Counted from the stretch's first letter, positions 1 through 5,859 are shown. The stretch is 7,120 nucleotides of DNA from DAOTZS01 sp034434335 (GCA_034434335.1 DAOTZS010000006.1:1-7120); one strand, 5' to 3'. Made by a program: numbers and translations. The notes: generated by a model not told the origin, from the letters alone.

Positions 1-383
1 TCGACGGCAGGCATGGCCACCTCAGGTGCCTCGGCCTTGACCTCGACCTCCGGCGCCTCGGCTGCAGGGGCTTCCGCAGCGATGGCCAGAGCCTCGCGCA
101 TGGCGATCTCTGCCTCCAGGGATTTCACCTGGGCCCGAGCTGCCTGAAGCGCGGAATCTCGGGCACGGATTTCCTCTTCGAGGGCCTTCAGTTGTGCCTC
201 AGTGCGTAACCGGCGCTGGCGGAAGAAGAACAGATCAAGCAACCATTCCAGGAGCCAGCCGATTAGAATACCTAACAGAAGAGCAAACCAGGGGTTCAGA
301 TTGAGAGACATGGTTCTTCCTTTCCGGGGATGAGCGCGAATAACCCCAAGAGCGAGAATCGAACCGGCCAGGAAGCTTTTCAT
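1..383 (-). CDS. Membrane-anchored coiled-coil protein with acidic Ala/Glu/Pro tail (partial, C-terminus off window)
   Basis: The reading frame is open from an ATG at 383 to the left edge, so the C-terminus is missing. From the second in-frame ATG at 311 the protein begins MSLNLNPWFALLLGILIGW, a single hydrophobic segment of about 20 residues. Next come an FFFRQRRLR basic stop-transfer and a charged heptad-like helix rich in Glu, Ala and Arg (EAQLKALEEEIRARDSALQ). A low-complexity Ala/Glu/Pro/Val stretch follows. The layout implies an inner-membrane anchor with a cytoplasmic coiled coil. I recall similar N-termini on Anaerolineae proteins that end in helix-hairpin-helix domains, but that domain would lie outside the window, so this is only a suggestion. 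There are two candidate starts: ATG 383 has AAAGGAG at 390-396 (6-base spacing) and adds a short hydrophobic stretch plus RAHPRKGRT; ATG 311 has AAAGGAAG at 316-323. The longer form is listed for its better ribosome site, but the shorter may be the family start. Confidence 0.72.
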   Translation of the reverse strand, partial: MKSFLAGSILALGVIRAHPRKGRTMSLNLNPWFALLLGILIGWLLEWLLDLFFFRQRRLRTEAQLKALEEEIRARDSALQAARAQVKSLEAEIAMREALAIAAEAPAAEAPEVEVKAEAPEVAMPAV

Positions 384-541
384 AATACGCTCCTTTACAG
401 AAGCCACATCACATGCCCCAAGAACTGGCCGGAGCAAACGAAGCACCTTGACAAGCCGCCGCCAGAGCAGGAACCGATGCTGCACCCCCTATGCGCTTTC
501 CTGGCTGATGCAGAACAGCGCGCGGCAGACTTGCATAGGAG

Positions 542-569
542 ATTATACCATGAACCGTGGAAGATTCAA
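542..569 (-). promoter_or_regulatory. Extended -10 sigma-70-type promoter for the coiled-coil gene
   Basis: On the minus strand TTGAAT (564-569) is followed by a 16-base spacer and a perfect TATAAT (542-547). A TGG lies immediately upstream of the hexamer (TGGTATAAT), giving an extended -10. Initiation would fall near 535, leaving a leader of about 150 bases before the ATG at 383. The position and strand fit the membrane/coiled-coil gene. Confidence 0.65.
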
Positions 570-627
570 CTCGCGGTAGCAGCCATCGCAGGGTCAGGAT
601 GTTTGGGAGCTGAGGGCGTATCGCCCC

Positions 628-740
628 ATCCCCTTCTCCGCAAGGCAGGGAAGGGGGATCGAGATTAAGGGTATTCTGGGCGGCTTCGCCGCCCAGAATA
701 CCCCTCAAAGGATTCCCCCGCCCCGATTGGGGGCGGGGGT
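628..740. repeat. Cluster of three GC-rich inverted repeats in the intergenic region
   Basis: The region between the two divergent promoters carries three successive palindromes. The first is imperfect, pairing CCCCTTC (630-636) with GAAGGGG (650-656). The second is a perfect 16-base-pair stem (669-684 with 688-703) around a 3-base loop TTC. The third pairs 715-724 with 730-739 (10 base pairs, CCCCCGCCCC against GGGGCGGGGG) around a 5-base loop. None is followed by a T-tract on either strand, so ordinary intrinsic termination is not supported. The arrangement resembles REP/BIME or other dispersed intergenic palindromic elements. Whether it recurs in the genome cannot be seen here. Confidence 0.7.
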
Positions 741-771
741 ACAACGTAGTGCAACTGCGTAACTCCTGTAA

Positions 772-800
772 TTGACAATTGTCTGCGGGAGAGGTAGTAT
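772..800 (+). promoter_or_regulatory. Consensus sigma-70-type promoter of the epimerase gene
   Basis: A perfect -35 box TTGACA (772-777) and a -10 box TAGTAT (795-800) are separated by exactly 17 bases. Transcription should start near 807. This leaves a leader of a little over 20 bases containing the GAGGAG ribosome site (821-826) before the ATG at 830. It also rules out upstream alternative starts such as the TTG at 779, which would lie inside the promoter. Confidence 0.85.
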
Positions 801-829
801 CCGGCCACATACTTTGGTCAGAGGAGCCT

Positions 830-1948
830 ATGCACAGCTTTACCATCACCCGCATTGACATCTTCAAGTTCAGCCTCCCGTTGATCAGGCCCTTGCGCAT
901 TGCCATCGGTGAGTTCACCCATTCAGATGGGATCTTGATCCGCATCTGGGCCGGCGACCAGCTCTACGGGCTGGGTGAAGCCTCACCGGCGCCGTTTATC
1001 ACCGGCGAGACCCAGGCGACCTGTTTCGAGGCCGGCCGGCAATTGGCCCCCTTGTTGCTGGGCAAGGACGCGCTGGACATCGAGAGCCGCATGCGCGAGC
1101 TGAATGCCGCGCTGGTGCATCACAGCAGCGTCAAGTGCGCTTTCGACATGGCCCTCTATGACCTGGCAGCCAAAGGCCTGGGATTGCCTCTCTACGCCTT
1201 CCTGGGCGGCGGCCGGCGCGATTTCTACACCGACTTCACCATCGGCATCGACACCCCGGAGGCTATGGCCGAGGCGGCGGCCCAGCTCAAAGCCTCTGGC
1301 GCCTATGCCATCAAGGCCAAGCTGGGCACCACCCTGGCAGCCGATGTGGCTCGCATCCGGGCTATCCGCGCCGCGATCGGGGATGAGATGCCCCTGCGCA
1401 TTGATGCCAACCAGGGGTGGGATGAAGCCACAGCTATTGCCACCCTGCGGGCGCTGGAGCCCTTCCAAATTCAGTACTGTGAACAACCCGTGGTACACTG
1501 GAACCTGACCGCACTACAGCGGGTGCGCAGTCTAAGCCCTATCCCCATTATGGCCGACGAATCCCTCTTCGATCACCATGATGCCTTTCGCCTGGCCAGC
1601 ATGGGCGCCTGCGACTACTTCAACATTAAGCTTGGCAAGGCGGGAGGTATCCATACGGCGCGCAAGATCGTGGCTATCGCCGAGGCCGCCGGCATCCCTT
1701 GTATGGTGGGATGCTTTACTGAGACCTTGCTGGGCATCAGCACTGGCGTGCACTTCGTTTCCGCCTATCCCCACATCATCTTTGCCGACCTGGATTCGCT
1801 GTACTTCTATGCGGACGCGCCAATCACCGGTGGCGCGCTCTACGATGGCGCGCACGCTATGCCGTCGGACGCGCCTGGCCATGGCGCAGACGTCAAGCCA
1901 GAAGCGTTGGAGCAGATGGAAGGGGTAACCATAGCCGGGCAGGGCTGA
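830..1948 (+). CDS. Mandelate racemase/muconate lactonizing enzyme family protein, probable dipeptide epimerase
   Basis: This 372-residue enolase-superfamily protein has the normal family length. The N-terminal capping domain spans roughly residues 1-125 and the TIM barrel about 130-340. Visible active-site elements are the KxK pair K162/K164 (IKAKLG), metal ligands D192 (DANQGW), E218 (CEQPV) and D243 (ADES), the opposite-face base K267 (NIKLGK), E298 in CFTET, and a D320-L-D322 motif. In dipeptide epimerases such as Bacillus YkfB, the C-terminal DxD binds the substrate amino group. The whole set lines up with YkfB within a residue or two. The likely reaction is cytosolic, Mg-dependent epimerisation at the second residue of a dipeptide, for example L-Ala-D/L-Glu from murein recycling. 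The exact dipeptide cannot be told from sequence. The ATG at 830 was chosen for its GAGGAG site and because the -10 box lies just upstream. No peptide transporter or peptidase gene is adjacent, so the pathway role is inferred. Confidence 0.88.
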   Translation: MHSFTITRIDIFKFSLPLIRPLRIAIGEFTHSDGILIRIWAGDQLYGLGEASPAPFITGETQATCFEAGRQLAPLLLGKDALDIESRMRELNAALVHHSSVKCAFDMALYDLAAKGLGLPLYAFLGGGRRDFYTDFTIGIDTPEAMAEAAAQLKASGAYAIKAKLGTTLAADVARIRAIRAAIGDEMPLRIDANQGWDEATAIATLRALEPFQIQYCEQPVVHWNLTALQRVRSLSPIPIMADESLFDHHDAFRLASMGACDYFNIKLGKAGGIHTARKIVAIAEAAGIPCMVGCFTETLLGISTGVHFVSAYPHIIFADLDSLYFYADAPITGGALYDGAHAMPSDAPGHGADVKPEALEQMEGVTIAGQG

Positions 1949-2010
1949 ACGAAGCTGGAGGGAGACCGCCTAGGCCCTGCCCTGGCTTACGGGGATCGCT
2001 GTCATTTTTT
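1933..2010 (+). terminator. Possible terminator-like hairpin at the end of the epimerase gene
   Basis: GGGCAGGGC (1937-1945) pairs perfectly with GCCCTGCCC (1974-1982). The stem extends by AGCC (1933-1936) with GGCT (1984-1987) past a one-base bulge. The loop is 28 bases and contains the epimerase stop codon. A run of six T lies at 2005-2010, about 17 bases beyond the stem. The long loop and the distant T-run make it a non-classical terminator at best. The gene on the other side converges on it. Confidence 0.35.
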
Positions 2011-2034
2011 GGCGTGGGGATGCTTTTCCAGGGT

Positions 2035-2298
2035 TCACCCGCCACTGATCGCCGGCACGAAATGCACTTCGCTCGCCTCGGCCAGCCGATGACGTAATCG
2101 CTCCCGGCTCACCTCACCATCAACCACTACGGCAAGGCCGGGCCGCAGCCTATCTCCCTCCAACAGGCGGTCCTGGATGCCTGGGAAATGCGCCTCCAGG
2201 TGCTCAATCACCTGTCTCACGGTCTCGCCGGGCACTGTCACCCGTTCCTGTCCGCCGGTCAGGTCGCGCAGCAAGGCAGGGATCCACACCACAGGCAT
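2035..2298 (-). CDS. MoaD/ThiS-like ubiquitin-fold sulfur-carrier protein
   Basis: This 87-residue protein has the size and layout of the MoaD/ThiS beta-grasp family: VPGETVRQVIEHLEAHFPG near residues 22-40, a VVVDGE strand-turn near 58-62, and a C-terminal VHFVPAISGG ending exactly in Gly-Gly. In this family that tail is adenylated by a MoeB/ThiF-type enzyme, then thiocarboxylated to donate sulfur, in MoaD's case to molybdopterin synthase. The gene starts 24 bases after the stop of the molybdopterin-binding large subunit, so the two are very likely co-transcribed, which favours a molybdenum-cofactor role. The ATG at 2298 is preferred over a GTG at 2307 because AAGGAG (2307-2312) sits 8 bases upstream of the ATG and overlaps the GTG. 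No MoaE or MoeB partner is in the window. It could be a true MoaD or a specialised carrier for this enzyme. Confidence 0.82.
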   Translation of the reverse strand: MPVVWIPALLRDLTGGQERVTVPGETVRQVIEHLEAHFPGIQDRLLEGDRLRPGLAVVVDGEVSRERLRHRLAEASEVHFVPAISGG

Positions 2299-2322
2299 GG
2301 GACGCACTCCTTGGCCAGGTCG

Positions 2323-4620
2323 CTAGACCTCACCCTTCCGCCAGAGAGCCTCCAGGATACGGGAGGGTGACATGGGCAGGACGTTCAGGCGCACCCCCAC
2401 TGCCCGGTAGATCGCGTTGGCGATGGCCGCAGGAGGGGGCACAATGGGCACCTCTCCCACGCCACGCACCCCATACGGGTGGCCTGGATTCGGCACTTCA
2501 ACGAGGACCGTGTCAATCATCGGGAGGTCCATGCAGGTAGGGATGCGGTAGTCCAGGAAGCTGGCGTTGAGCAGATGGCCCTCCTCGTCGTAGACGTACT
2601 CCTCATTCAACCCCCAGCCGATGCCCTGGGCTACTCCGCCCTGGATCTGTCCCTCTACCAGGGCGGGATGGATGGCGGTGCCGACGTCCTGCACAGCGGT
2701 GTAGCGGAGGATCTGGACCTTGCCGGTCTCCGGGTCCACTTCCACGTCCACGATATGGGTGGCGAAACCCGGGCCTTCTCGCCTGGCGTGGACTGCCGCG
2801 CTGGCGACCACCGGGCCGTCCGTCTCATCCAGCCGGGCCGCCAACTCTTTGAAGGTGAGACGTCGTCCGGGGGCTGAGAAGACACCGTCGGCGTAGGTCA
2901 CCTGTTCAGGGCTGACCTCCCAGAGCTGCGCAGCCCGCTCGATCAGTTGCCGTTTCAGGCTCTGGCCCAGCTCATAGGCAGCCCAACCGGTGGCGAAGGT
3001 CGTCCGGCTGCCATAGGTCCCCTCGGTGTAGCCCACGGAATCGGTGTCGGCCATGCGGGGTTTAACGTCCTCGACAGGGATGCCCAGTGTTTCCGCCAAT
3101 TGCATGGCAATGGCCGTGCGGGTGCCGCCGCCGATGTCCACCGAGCCCATCACCAGGCTCACGGTCCCATCGGCGTTGACACTGGCTGAGACGCTCGAGG
3201 TGCCGCCGTAGTTATGCCAGCATCCTGATGCCACCCCGCGGCCCCGGTTAGGGCCCCCCAGCGGAGCTGTATAATGCGGGTGCTCCCTGGCGGCCCGTAC
3301 CGTCTCCAGATAACCGATGCGGGCATAAGGCACTCCGTCGGCCCGCCGATCGCCCTCTCTGGCGCCGTTGAGAAGCCGGAACTCGAGCGGGTCCATGCCC
3401 AGCTTCTCGCTGAGCTCATCCACCACCGTCTCACAGGCGAAGGCGGCATTGGTGGCACCCGGCGCTCGATAGGCGGAGGTCTTCGGCCGGTTGACTACCA
3501 CATCGTAGCCGTCAATGCGGAGGTTCTCGATCCGGTATGGGCCGAAGATGACGTTCATCGCTGCGTCCACCGGCGAGCCAGGGAAGGCGCCGGCTGCATA
3601 GGCCAGATACGCCTCGGCAGCGGTGATCCGCCCCTGGCGGTCAGCCCCCATTTTGACTCGGATGTATGAGGCCGCGGTTGGGCCGGTGGCCGCCAACACG
3701 TCGCGGTGGCTCATCACCAGCTTGACCGGCCGATGGCCGCTCTTCTTCGAGAGCAACACCGCAATCGGCTGGAGATAGACGTCGTTCTTGCCGCCAAACC
3801 CGCCGCCGATCTCGGTCGGGATTACCCGGATTCTGGAGACGGGGATTTGCAGGATCTCGGAGACTTGGTCGCGTACGCCGAAGGCCCCTTGGGTGCTACA
3901 CCAGATGGTCACCTGGCCGTCGGCGTTGTAGAGGGCGACGGCGTTCTGGGGCTCGATGTAGCCCTGATGGACTGTGGCGGTGAAGAATTCGCGCTCGACG
4001 ATCACCGCCGCCTCTCGAAATCCTTTCTCCGGATCGCCCCGTTCGTGTCGCAGGTGCCTGGCGATGTTGGTGGGCTTGTCGCCCTTGCGGCCCAGCTCGT
4101 CTGTGCGGAGGTCTGCCAGCAAGATCGGCGCGTCCTCGCGCATGGCCTCGCGCACGTCCAGCACGGGCGGCAGGACCTCGTACTCCACCCGGATCAGCGC
4201 CAACGCCTCCTCGGCGATGTGAGGGCTGGTCGCAGCCACGGCTGCCACCGCATGGCCATGGTAAAGCACCTTATCCCGCGCCAGCACGTTGTTGCTCTGG
4301 TAGCGCACGCTGACCACTGAGGTTTCTCCCACAGCCGCCATCTTATCCTCGAGATCCGGCAAATCGGCCGCGGTGACCACCGTTTTGACGCCGGGCAATG
4401 CCTCCGCCTGGCTGGTGTCTATCGAGCGGATGCGGGCGTGGGCGTGGGGGCTGCGCAACACGGCGCCGTACAGCATCCCCGGCAAGCGGATGTCGTCACC
4501 ATAGAGCGCCCGGCCAGTGACTTTGTCAACGCCATCGTGGCGGATGGGGCGCGTCCCAATCACGCGGTAAGCTGGTCTTCCATCCTCCTCATCCCTTACT
4601 TTGGTTTCTGTTGTCGTCAT
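2323..4620 (-). CDS. Xanthine dehydrogenase/aldehyde oxidase family molybdopterin-binding large subunit
   Basis: The 765 residues match the usual length of stand-alone molybdenum subunits. The N-terminal a/b hammerhead domain runs about residues 20-150 (GTRPIRHDGVDKVTGRALYG, LRSPHAHA). Two cofactor-binding domains follow. Recognisable motifs are WCSTQGAF (240-247), GGGFGGKND (272-280), AYRAPGATNAAF (383-394), VDIGGGTRT (494-502), GGVAQGIGWG (661-670) and GVRGVGE with E723, the position of the general-base glutamate in this family. The AYRCSFR loop of form I carbon monoxide dehydrogenase is absent, so that activity is not supported. The substrate (purine, aldehyde, aromatic CoA ester or other) cannot be named. 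No signal peptide is seen, so the enzyme is probably cytosolic. ATG 4620 has GAGGAG 8 bases upstream (4629-4634). The MoaD-like gene follows in the same operon. The FeS and FAD subunits that normally accompany it are not in the window. Confidence 0.92.
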   Translation of the reverse strand: MTTTETKVRDEEDGRPAYRVIGTRPIRHDGVDKVTGRALYGDDIRLPGMLYGAVLRSPHAHARIRSIDTSQAEALPGVKTVVTAADLPDLEDKMAAVGETSVVSVRYQSNNVLARDKVLYHGHAVAAVAATSPHIAEEALALIRVEYEVLPPVLDVREAMREDAPILLADLRTDELGRKGDKPTNIARHLRHERGDPEKGFREAAVIVEREFFTATVHQGYIEPQNAVALYNADGQVTIWCSTQGAFGVRDQVSEILQIPVSRIRVIPTEIGGGFGGKNDVYLQPIAVLLSKKSGHRPVKLVMSHRDVLAATGPTAASYIRVKMGADRQGRITAAEAYLAYAAGAFPGSPVDAAMNVIFGPYRIENLRIDGYDVVVNRPKTSAYRAPGATNAAFACETVVDELSEKLGMDPLEFRLLNGAREGDRRADGVPYARIGYLETVRAAREHPHYTAPLGGPNRGRGVASGCWHNYGGTSSVSASVNADGTVSLVMGSVDIGGGTRTAIAMQLAETLGIPVEDVKPRMADTDSVGYTEGTYGSRTTFATGWAAYELGQSLKRQLIERAAQLWEVSPEQVTYADGVFSAPGRRLTFKELAARLDETDGPVVASAAVHARREGPGFATHIVDVEVDPETGKVQILRYTAVQDVGTAIHPALVEGQIQGGVAQGIGWGLNEEYVYDEEGHLLNASFLDYRIPTCMDLPMIDTVLVEVPNPGHPYGVRGVGEVPIVPPPAAIANAIYRAVGVRLNVLPMSPSRILEALWRKGEV

Positions 4621-4660
4621 CGCTGCATCTCCTCACACGGAAAGCCGTCGGCACATGCAG

Positions 4661-4703
4661 CTCAGCACGAGGCTGAACCCTCGTGCTGAGGAAGCCAGGC
4701 TTC
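4661..4703. repeat. Perfect 12-bp hairpin plus adjacent 13-bp palindrome upstream of the molybdoenzyme gene
   Basis: CTCAGCACGAGG (4661-4672) is the exact reverse complement of CCTCGTGCTGAG (4679-4690), with a 6-base loop. Directly beside it GAAGCCAGGCTTC (4691-4703) is a perfect odd palindrome. Both lie 41-83 bases upstream of the large-subunit ATG. They could be an operator, a leader-RNA hairpin, or a terminator for the block upstream, although no T-run follows on the minus strand. No clear -10/-35 pair was found for the large-subunit operon. Confidence 0.5.
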
Positions 4704-4779
4704 TGTGGGGCTCGTCTCTTAGCCCGCCAGGGCTTTGCCCTTTTAGCCCCGATGGTCACACCAGGGCTGCCATTTCATC

Positions 4780-4875
4780 CCCTCCAGCCGCCGCGGCGCC
4801 TTCCTCGCAGCCCGACACATCCCTTCCGGCGTGCCTGGCTCCTCCGCCAGCGCCTACAGCCCGGCCAGCACCTCC
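4780..4875 (-). pseudogene. Decayed C-terminal fragment of a HEAT-repeat protein
   Basis: Read on the minus strand, this stretch gives EVLAGL, a stop, then ALAEEPGTPEGMCRAARKAP. The intact HEAT protein at the right edge ends QVLAGLQALAEEPGTPKR, then VRQAARKALEWLTG. The DNA aligns without gaps from 4796-4875 to 6575-6654, with about 66 of 80 bases identical by eye. An in-frame TAG (4854-4856) replaces a CAG glutamine codon, and about 9 extra bases follow the ARKA codons. No start or ribosome site precedes it. It is a relic of a second HEAT gene of the same family. The remaining bases between 4621 and 4917 hold only this relic and the palindromes at 4661-4703. Confidence 0.75.
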
Positions 4876-4917
4876 ATAGCCGACCCGGCAACCATCTCGC
4901 TGCCTGGCCATTGGCGG

Positions 4918-5067
4918 TCATGGCTGAGCCTTGTCCCCCAGTAGTTCAGGGTGATGGCTCTGAATCCAGGCTTGCGCCTGAGCGGCGAACTCTCTGGCCT
5001 CCCTCAACAAATCTTCCGCCTCGGTCACAGAAATGCGTCCCCCACCCAACAAGCGCTCGTAGGGCAT
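4918..5067 (-). CDS. Small hypothetical helical protein downstream of the BrnT/zinc-ribbon antitoxin pair
   Basis: This predicts 49 residues beginning MPYERLLGGGRISVTEAEDL, followed by a charged amphipathic helix (LLREAREFAAQAQAWIQSHH) and a short polar tail. I do not recognise the family. The start at 5067 is chosen because GGAG lies 6 bases upstream. A GTG at 5142, overlapping the preceding stop codon as GTGA, would add 25 residues rich in His, Pro and Cys but has no visible ribosome site and sits in a strong palindrome. The gene follows the antitoxin-like gene on the same strand with a 71-base gap and is probably in the same transcript. It could be a third component of the toxin-antitoxin unit or an unrelated passenger. 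Coding status is moderately supported by helix periodicity and the ribosome site only. Confidence 0.5.
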   Translation of the reverse strand: MPYERLLGGGRISVTEAEDLLREAREFAAQAQAWIQSHHPELLGDKAQP

Positions 5068-5124
5068 CTTCATCTCCGATCGTAAGCGGCGATGGCCTGG
5101 GTGGTGCGACCCGCAGGGCACGCA

Positions 5125-5149
5125 GGGCAGGGTGACAGTCACCCTGCCC
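5125..5149. repeat. Perfect 25-base odd palindrome spanning the antitoxin stop codon
   Basis: GGGCAGGGTGAC (5125-5136) and GTCACCCTGCCC (5138-5149) are exact reverse complements around a single A at 5137. The TGA stop of the zinc-ribbon antitoxin gene (5139-5141) falls inside the right arm. The near-zero loop suits a dimeric protein-binding site as well as an RNA hairpin. No T-run follows on the minus strand, so an intrinsic terminator is not supported. Confidence 0.6.
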
Positions 5150-5540
5150 CCGCCGCCCGGCGCACGCTTTCTGGTATCTCAGGCTCCTCTTGTATCGCTA
5201 CGGCCGCCTTAGTATGTTGCTCTGCGCCGACGGGAACGATAGTCAGACTCAAAACTGCTTCGACCGCGTCGGCAAGGCGCTGTGCCTCGGGCGCCAGGCG
5301 GCTTTCGTGCCCGGCCGGACAGTAGAGTTGGCGCAACCTGCGCAGTTGCGCCCGACCGCCGGCCAGGTCTATGTCCACGTAGCGGGAAAGCAGCACCTGG
5401 CCACATACGGAGCAATGATTTCGCGGACGCGATCCGACGGTCACTGTCACCGGTTCCATCTCGTCCAGGTAATCCGTGGCATCGTGCGTCTCCCAGAACC
5501 TGGCTTCTTGGGCTCGGGTCATTTCTGGTATACTGGTCAT
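5139..5540 (-). CDS. BrnA/CopG-type antitoxin-like protein with a zinc-ribbon-like domain
   Basis: The N-terminus of this 133-residue protein (IPEMTRAQEARFWETHDATDYL, residues 4-25) closely resembles the start of CopG-type antitoxins of BrnT/BrnA-like modules, where FW-(D/E)-T-H-D-x-(T/S)-D-Y is typical. Where a ribbon-helix-helix would normally follow, the protein instead has C43-x2-C46 (CSVCGQ) and C74-x3-H78 (CPAGH), a probable zinc-binding knuckle. A helical and then polar tail (QEEPEIPESVRR) follows. The gene starts 15 bases after the BrnT-type toxin stop; GAAAGGATGAG between them supplies the ribosome site for the ATG at 5540. By context it should neutralise that toxin and possibly autoregulate the operon through another DNA-binding mode. 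Its stop lies inside a 25-base palindrome. The toxin-neutralising role is inferred from the family and the pairing; a role for zinc is inferred from spacing only. Confidence 0.72.
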   Translation of the reverse strand: MTSIPEMTRAQEARFWETHDATDYLDEMEPVTVTVGSRPRNHCSVCGQVLLSRYVDIDLAGGRAQLRRLRQLYCPAGHESRLAPEAQRLADAVEAVLSLTIVPVGAEQHTKAAVAIQEEPEIPESVRRAAGAG

Positions 5541-5555
5541 AGTTATCTCATCCTT

Positions 5556-5828
5556 TCACCGTCTCTTTCGCCGATAGTATTCTTTCTCCCGGTCGGTCAT
5601 GTCCCGTGCAGTGACGACGTAAAACACTGAATTGTACTCTCTATCCAGGACGATGAACAAGTAACGCCCGCCAGAGGTTTGTCCGTAGACGTAGTAACGC
5701 TGGCGACCACGACGCCGCTCAAACCAGGGATCGTCCCAGATGACGTCTTCGACCTCTTCGGGCTTTACCTGATGAGCAGCCAGGTGTTCCACGTTGTTTT
5801 CATCCCAGATGACGTCTTCAACGTACAC
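5556..5828 (-). CDS. brnT: BrnT-family toxin (type II toxin-antitoxin ribonuclease)
   Basis: The 90-residue protein fits the BrnT (DUF497) pattern over its full length: VIWDENNVEHLAAHQVKPEE (residues 6-25), RYYVYGQTSGGRYLFIVLD (44-62) and VVTARDMTDREKEYYRRK (71-88), which corresponds to the family's terminal S/T-A-R...ER..Y block. BrnT proteins have a RelE-like fold and cleave RNA, arresting growth until bound by the antitoxin encoded just downstream, as seen here. Initiation is at GTG 5828 with GGGGA about 7 bases upstream; the extended -10 promoter at 5860-5868 places the transcript start about 25 bases before it. An oddity is the duplicated EDVIWD (residues 4-9 and 27-32), encoded by an exact 17-base direct repeat (5734-5750 and 5803-5819). 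Base composition here is visibly more AT-rich than in the flanking enzyme genes, consistent with transfer. Confidence 0.84.
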   Translation of the reverse strand: MYVEDVIWDENNVEHLAAHQVKPEEVEDVIWDDPWFERRRGRQRYYVYGQTSGGRYLFIVLDREYNSVFYVVTARDMTDREKEYYRRKRR

Positions 5829-5859
5829 GGCTTGTCCCCACTCGATTCGTGATGCGTGG

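Noticed and set aside
330..668. Plus-strand open frame of 112 codons in the left intergenic region
   Set aside because: It starts inside the leader of the opposite gene, lacks a ribosome site, crosses a promoter and part of the hairpin cluster, and its composition does not look like a protein.
779..829. TTG start extending the epimerase by 17 residues
   Set aside because: This stretch contains the spacer and -10 box of the promoter, so it would not be transcribed; the ATG at 830 has a proper GAGGAG site.
983..1508. Long open frames on both strands inside the epimerase gene
   Set aside because: They are other-frame shadows in GC-rich coding DNA; the epimerase frame carries all catalytic motifs.
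2479..4320. Several plus-strand open frames of up to 204 codons opposite the molybdoenzyme gene
   Set aside because: They are antisense shadows of a gene with continuous family motifs, and none has a recognisable domain or start signal.
4729..4744. Small hairpin AGGGC-TTT-GCCCT followed by TTT as a terminator
   Set aside because: The stem is only 5 base pairs and the T-run is short; there is no plus-strand gene upstream that would need it.
4683..5135. Plus-strand open frame of 150 codons over the HEAT relic
   Set aside because: It is a proline/arginine-rich antisense reading of the relic and of the small minus-strand gene, with no start signal.
5190..5630. Plus-strand open frame of 146 codons opposite the antitoxin gene
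   Set aside because: The minus-strand frame has FWETHD and paired Cys motifs, a ribosome site and operon spacing; this frame has none.
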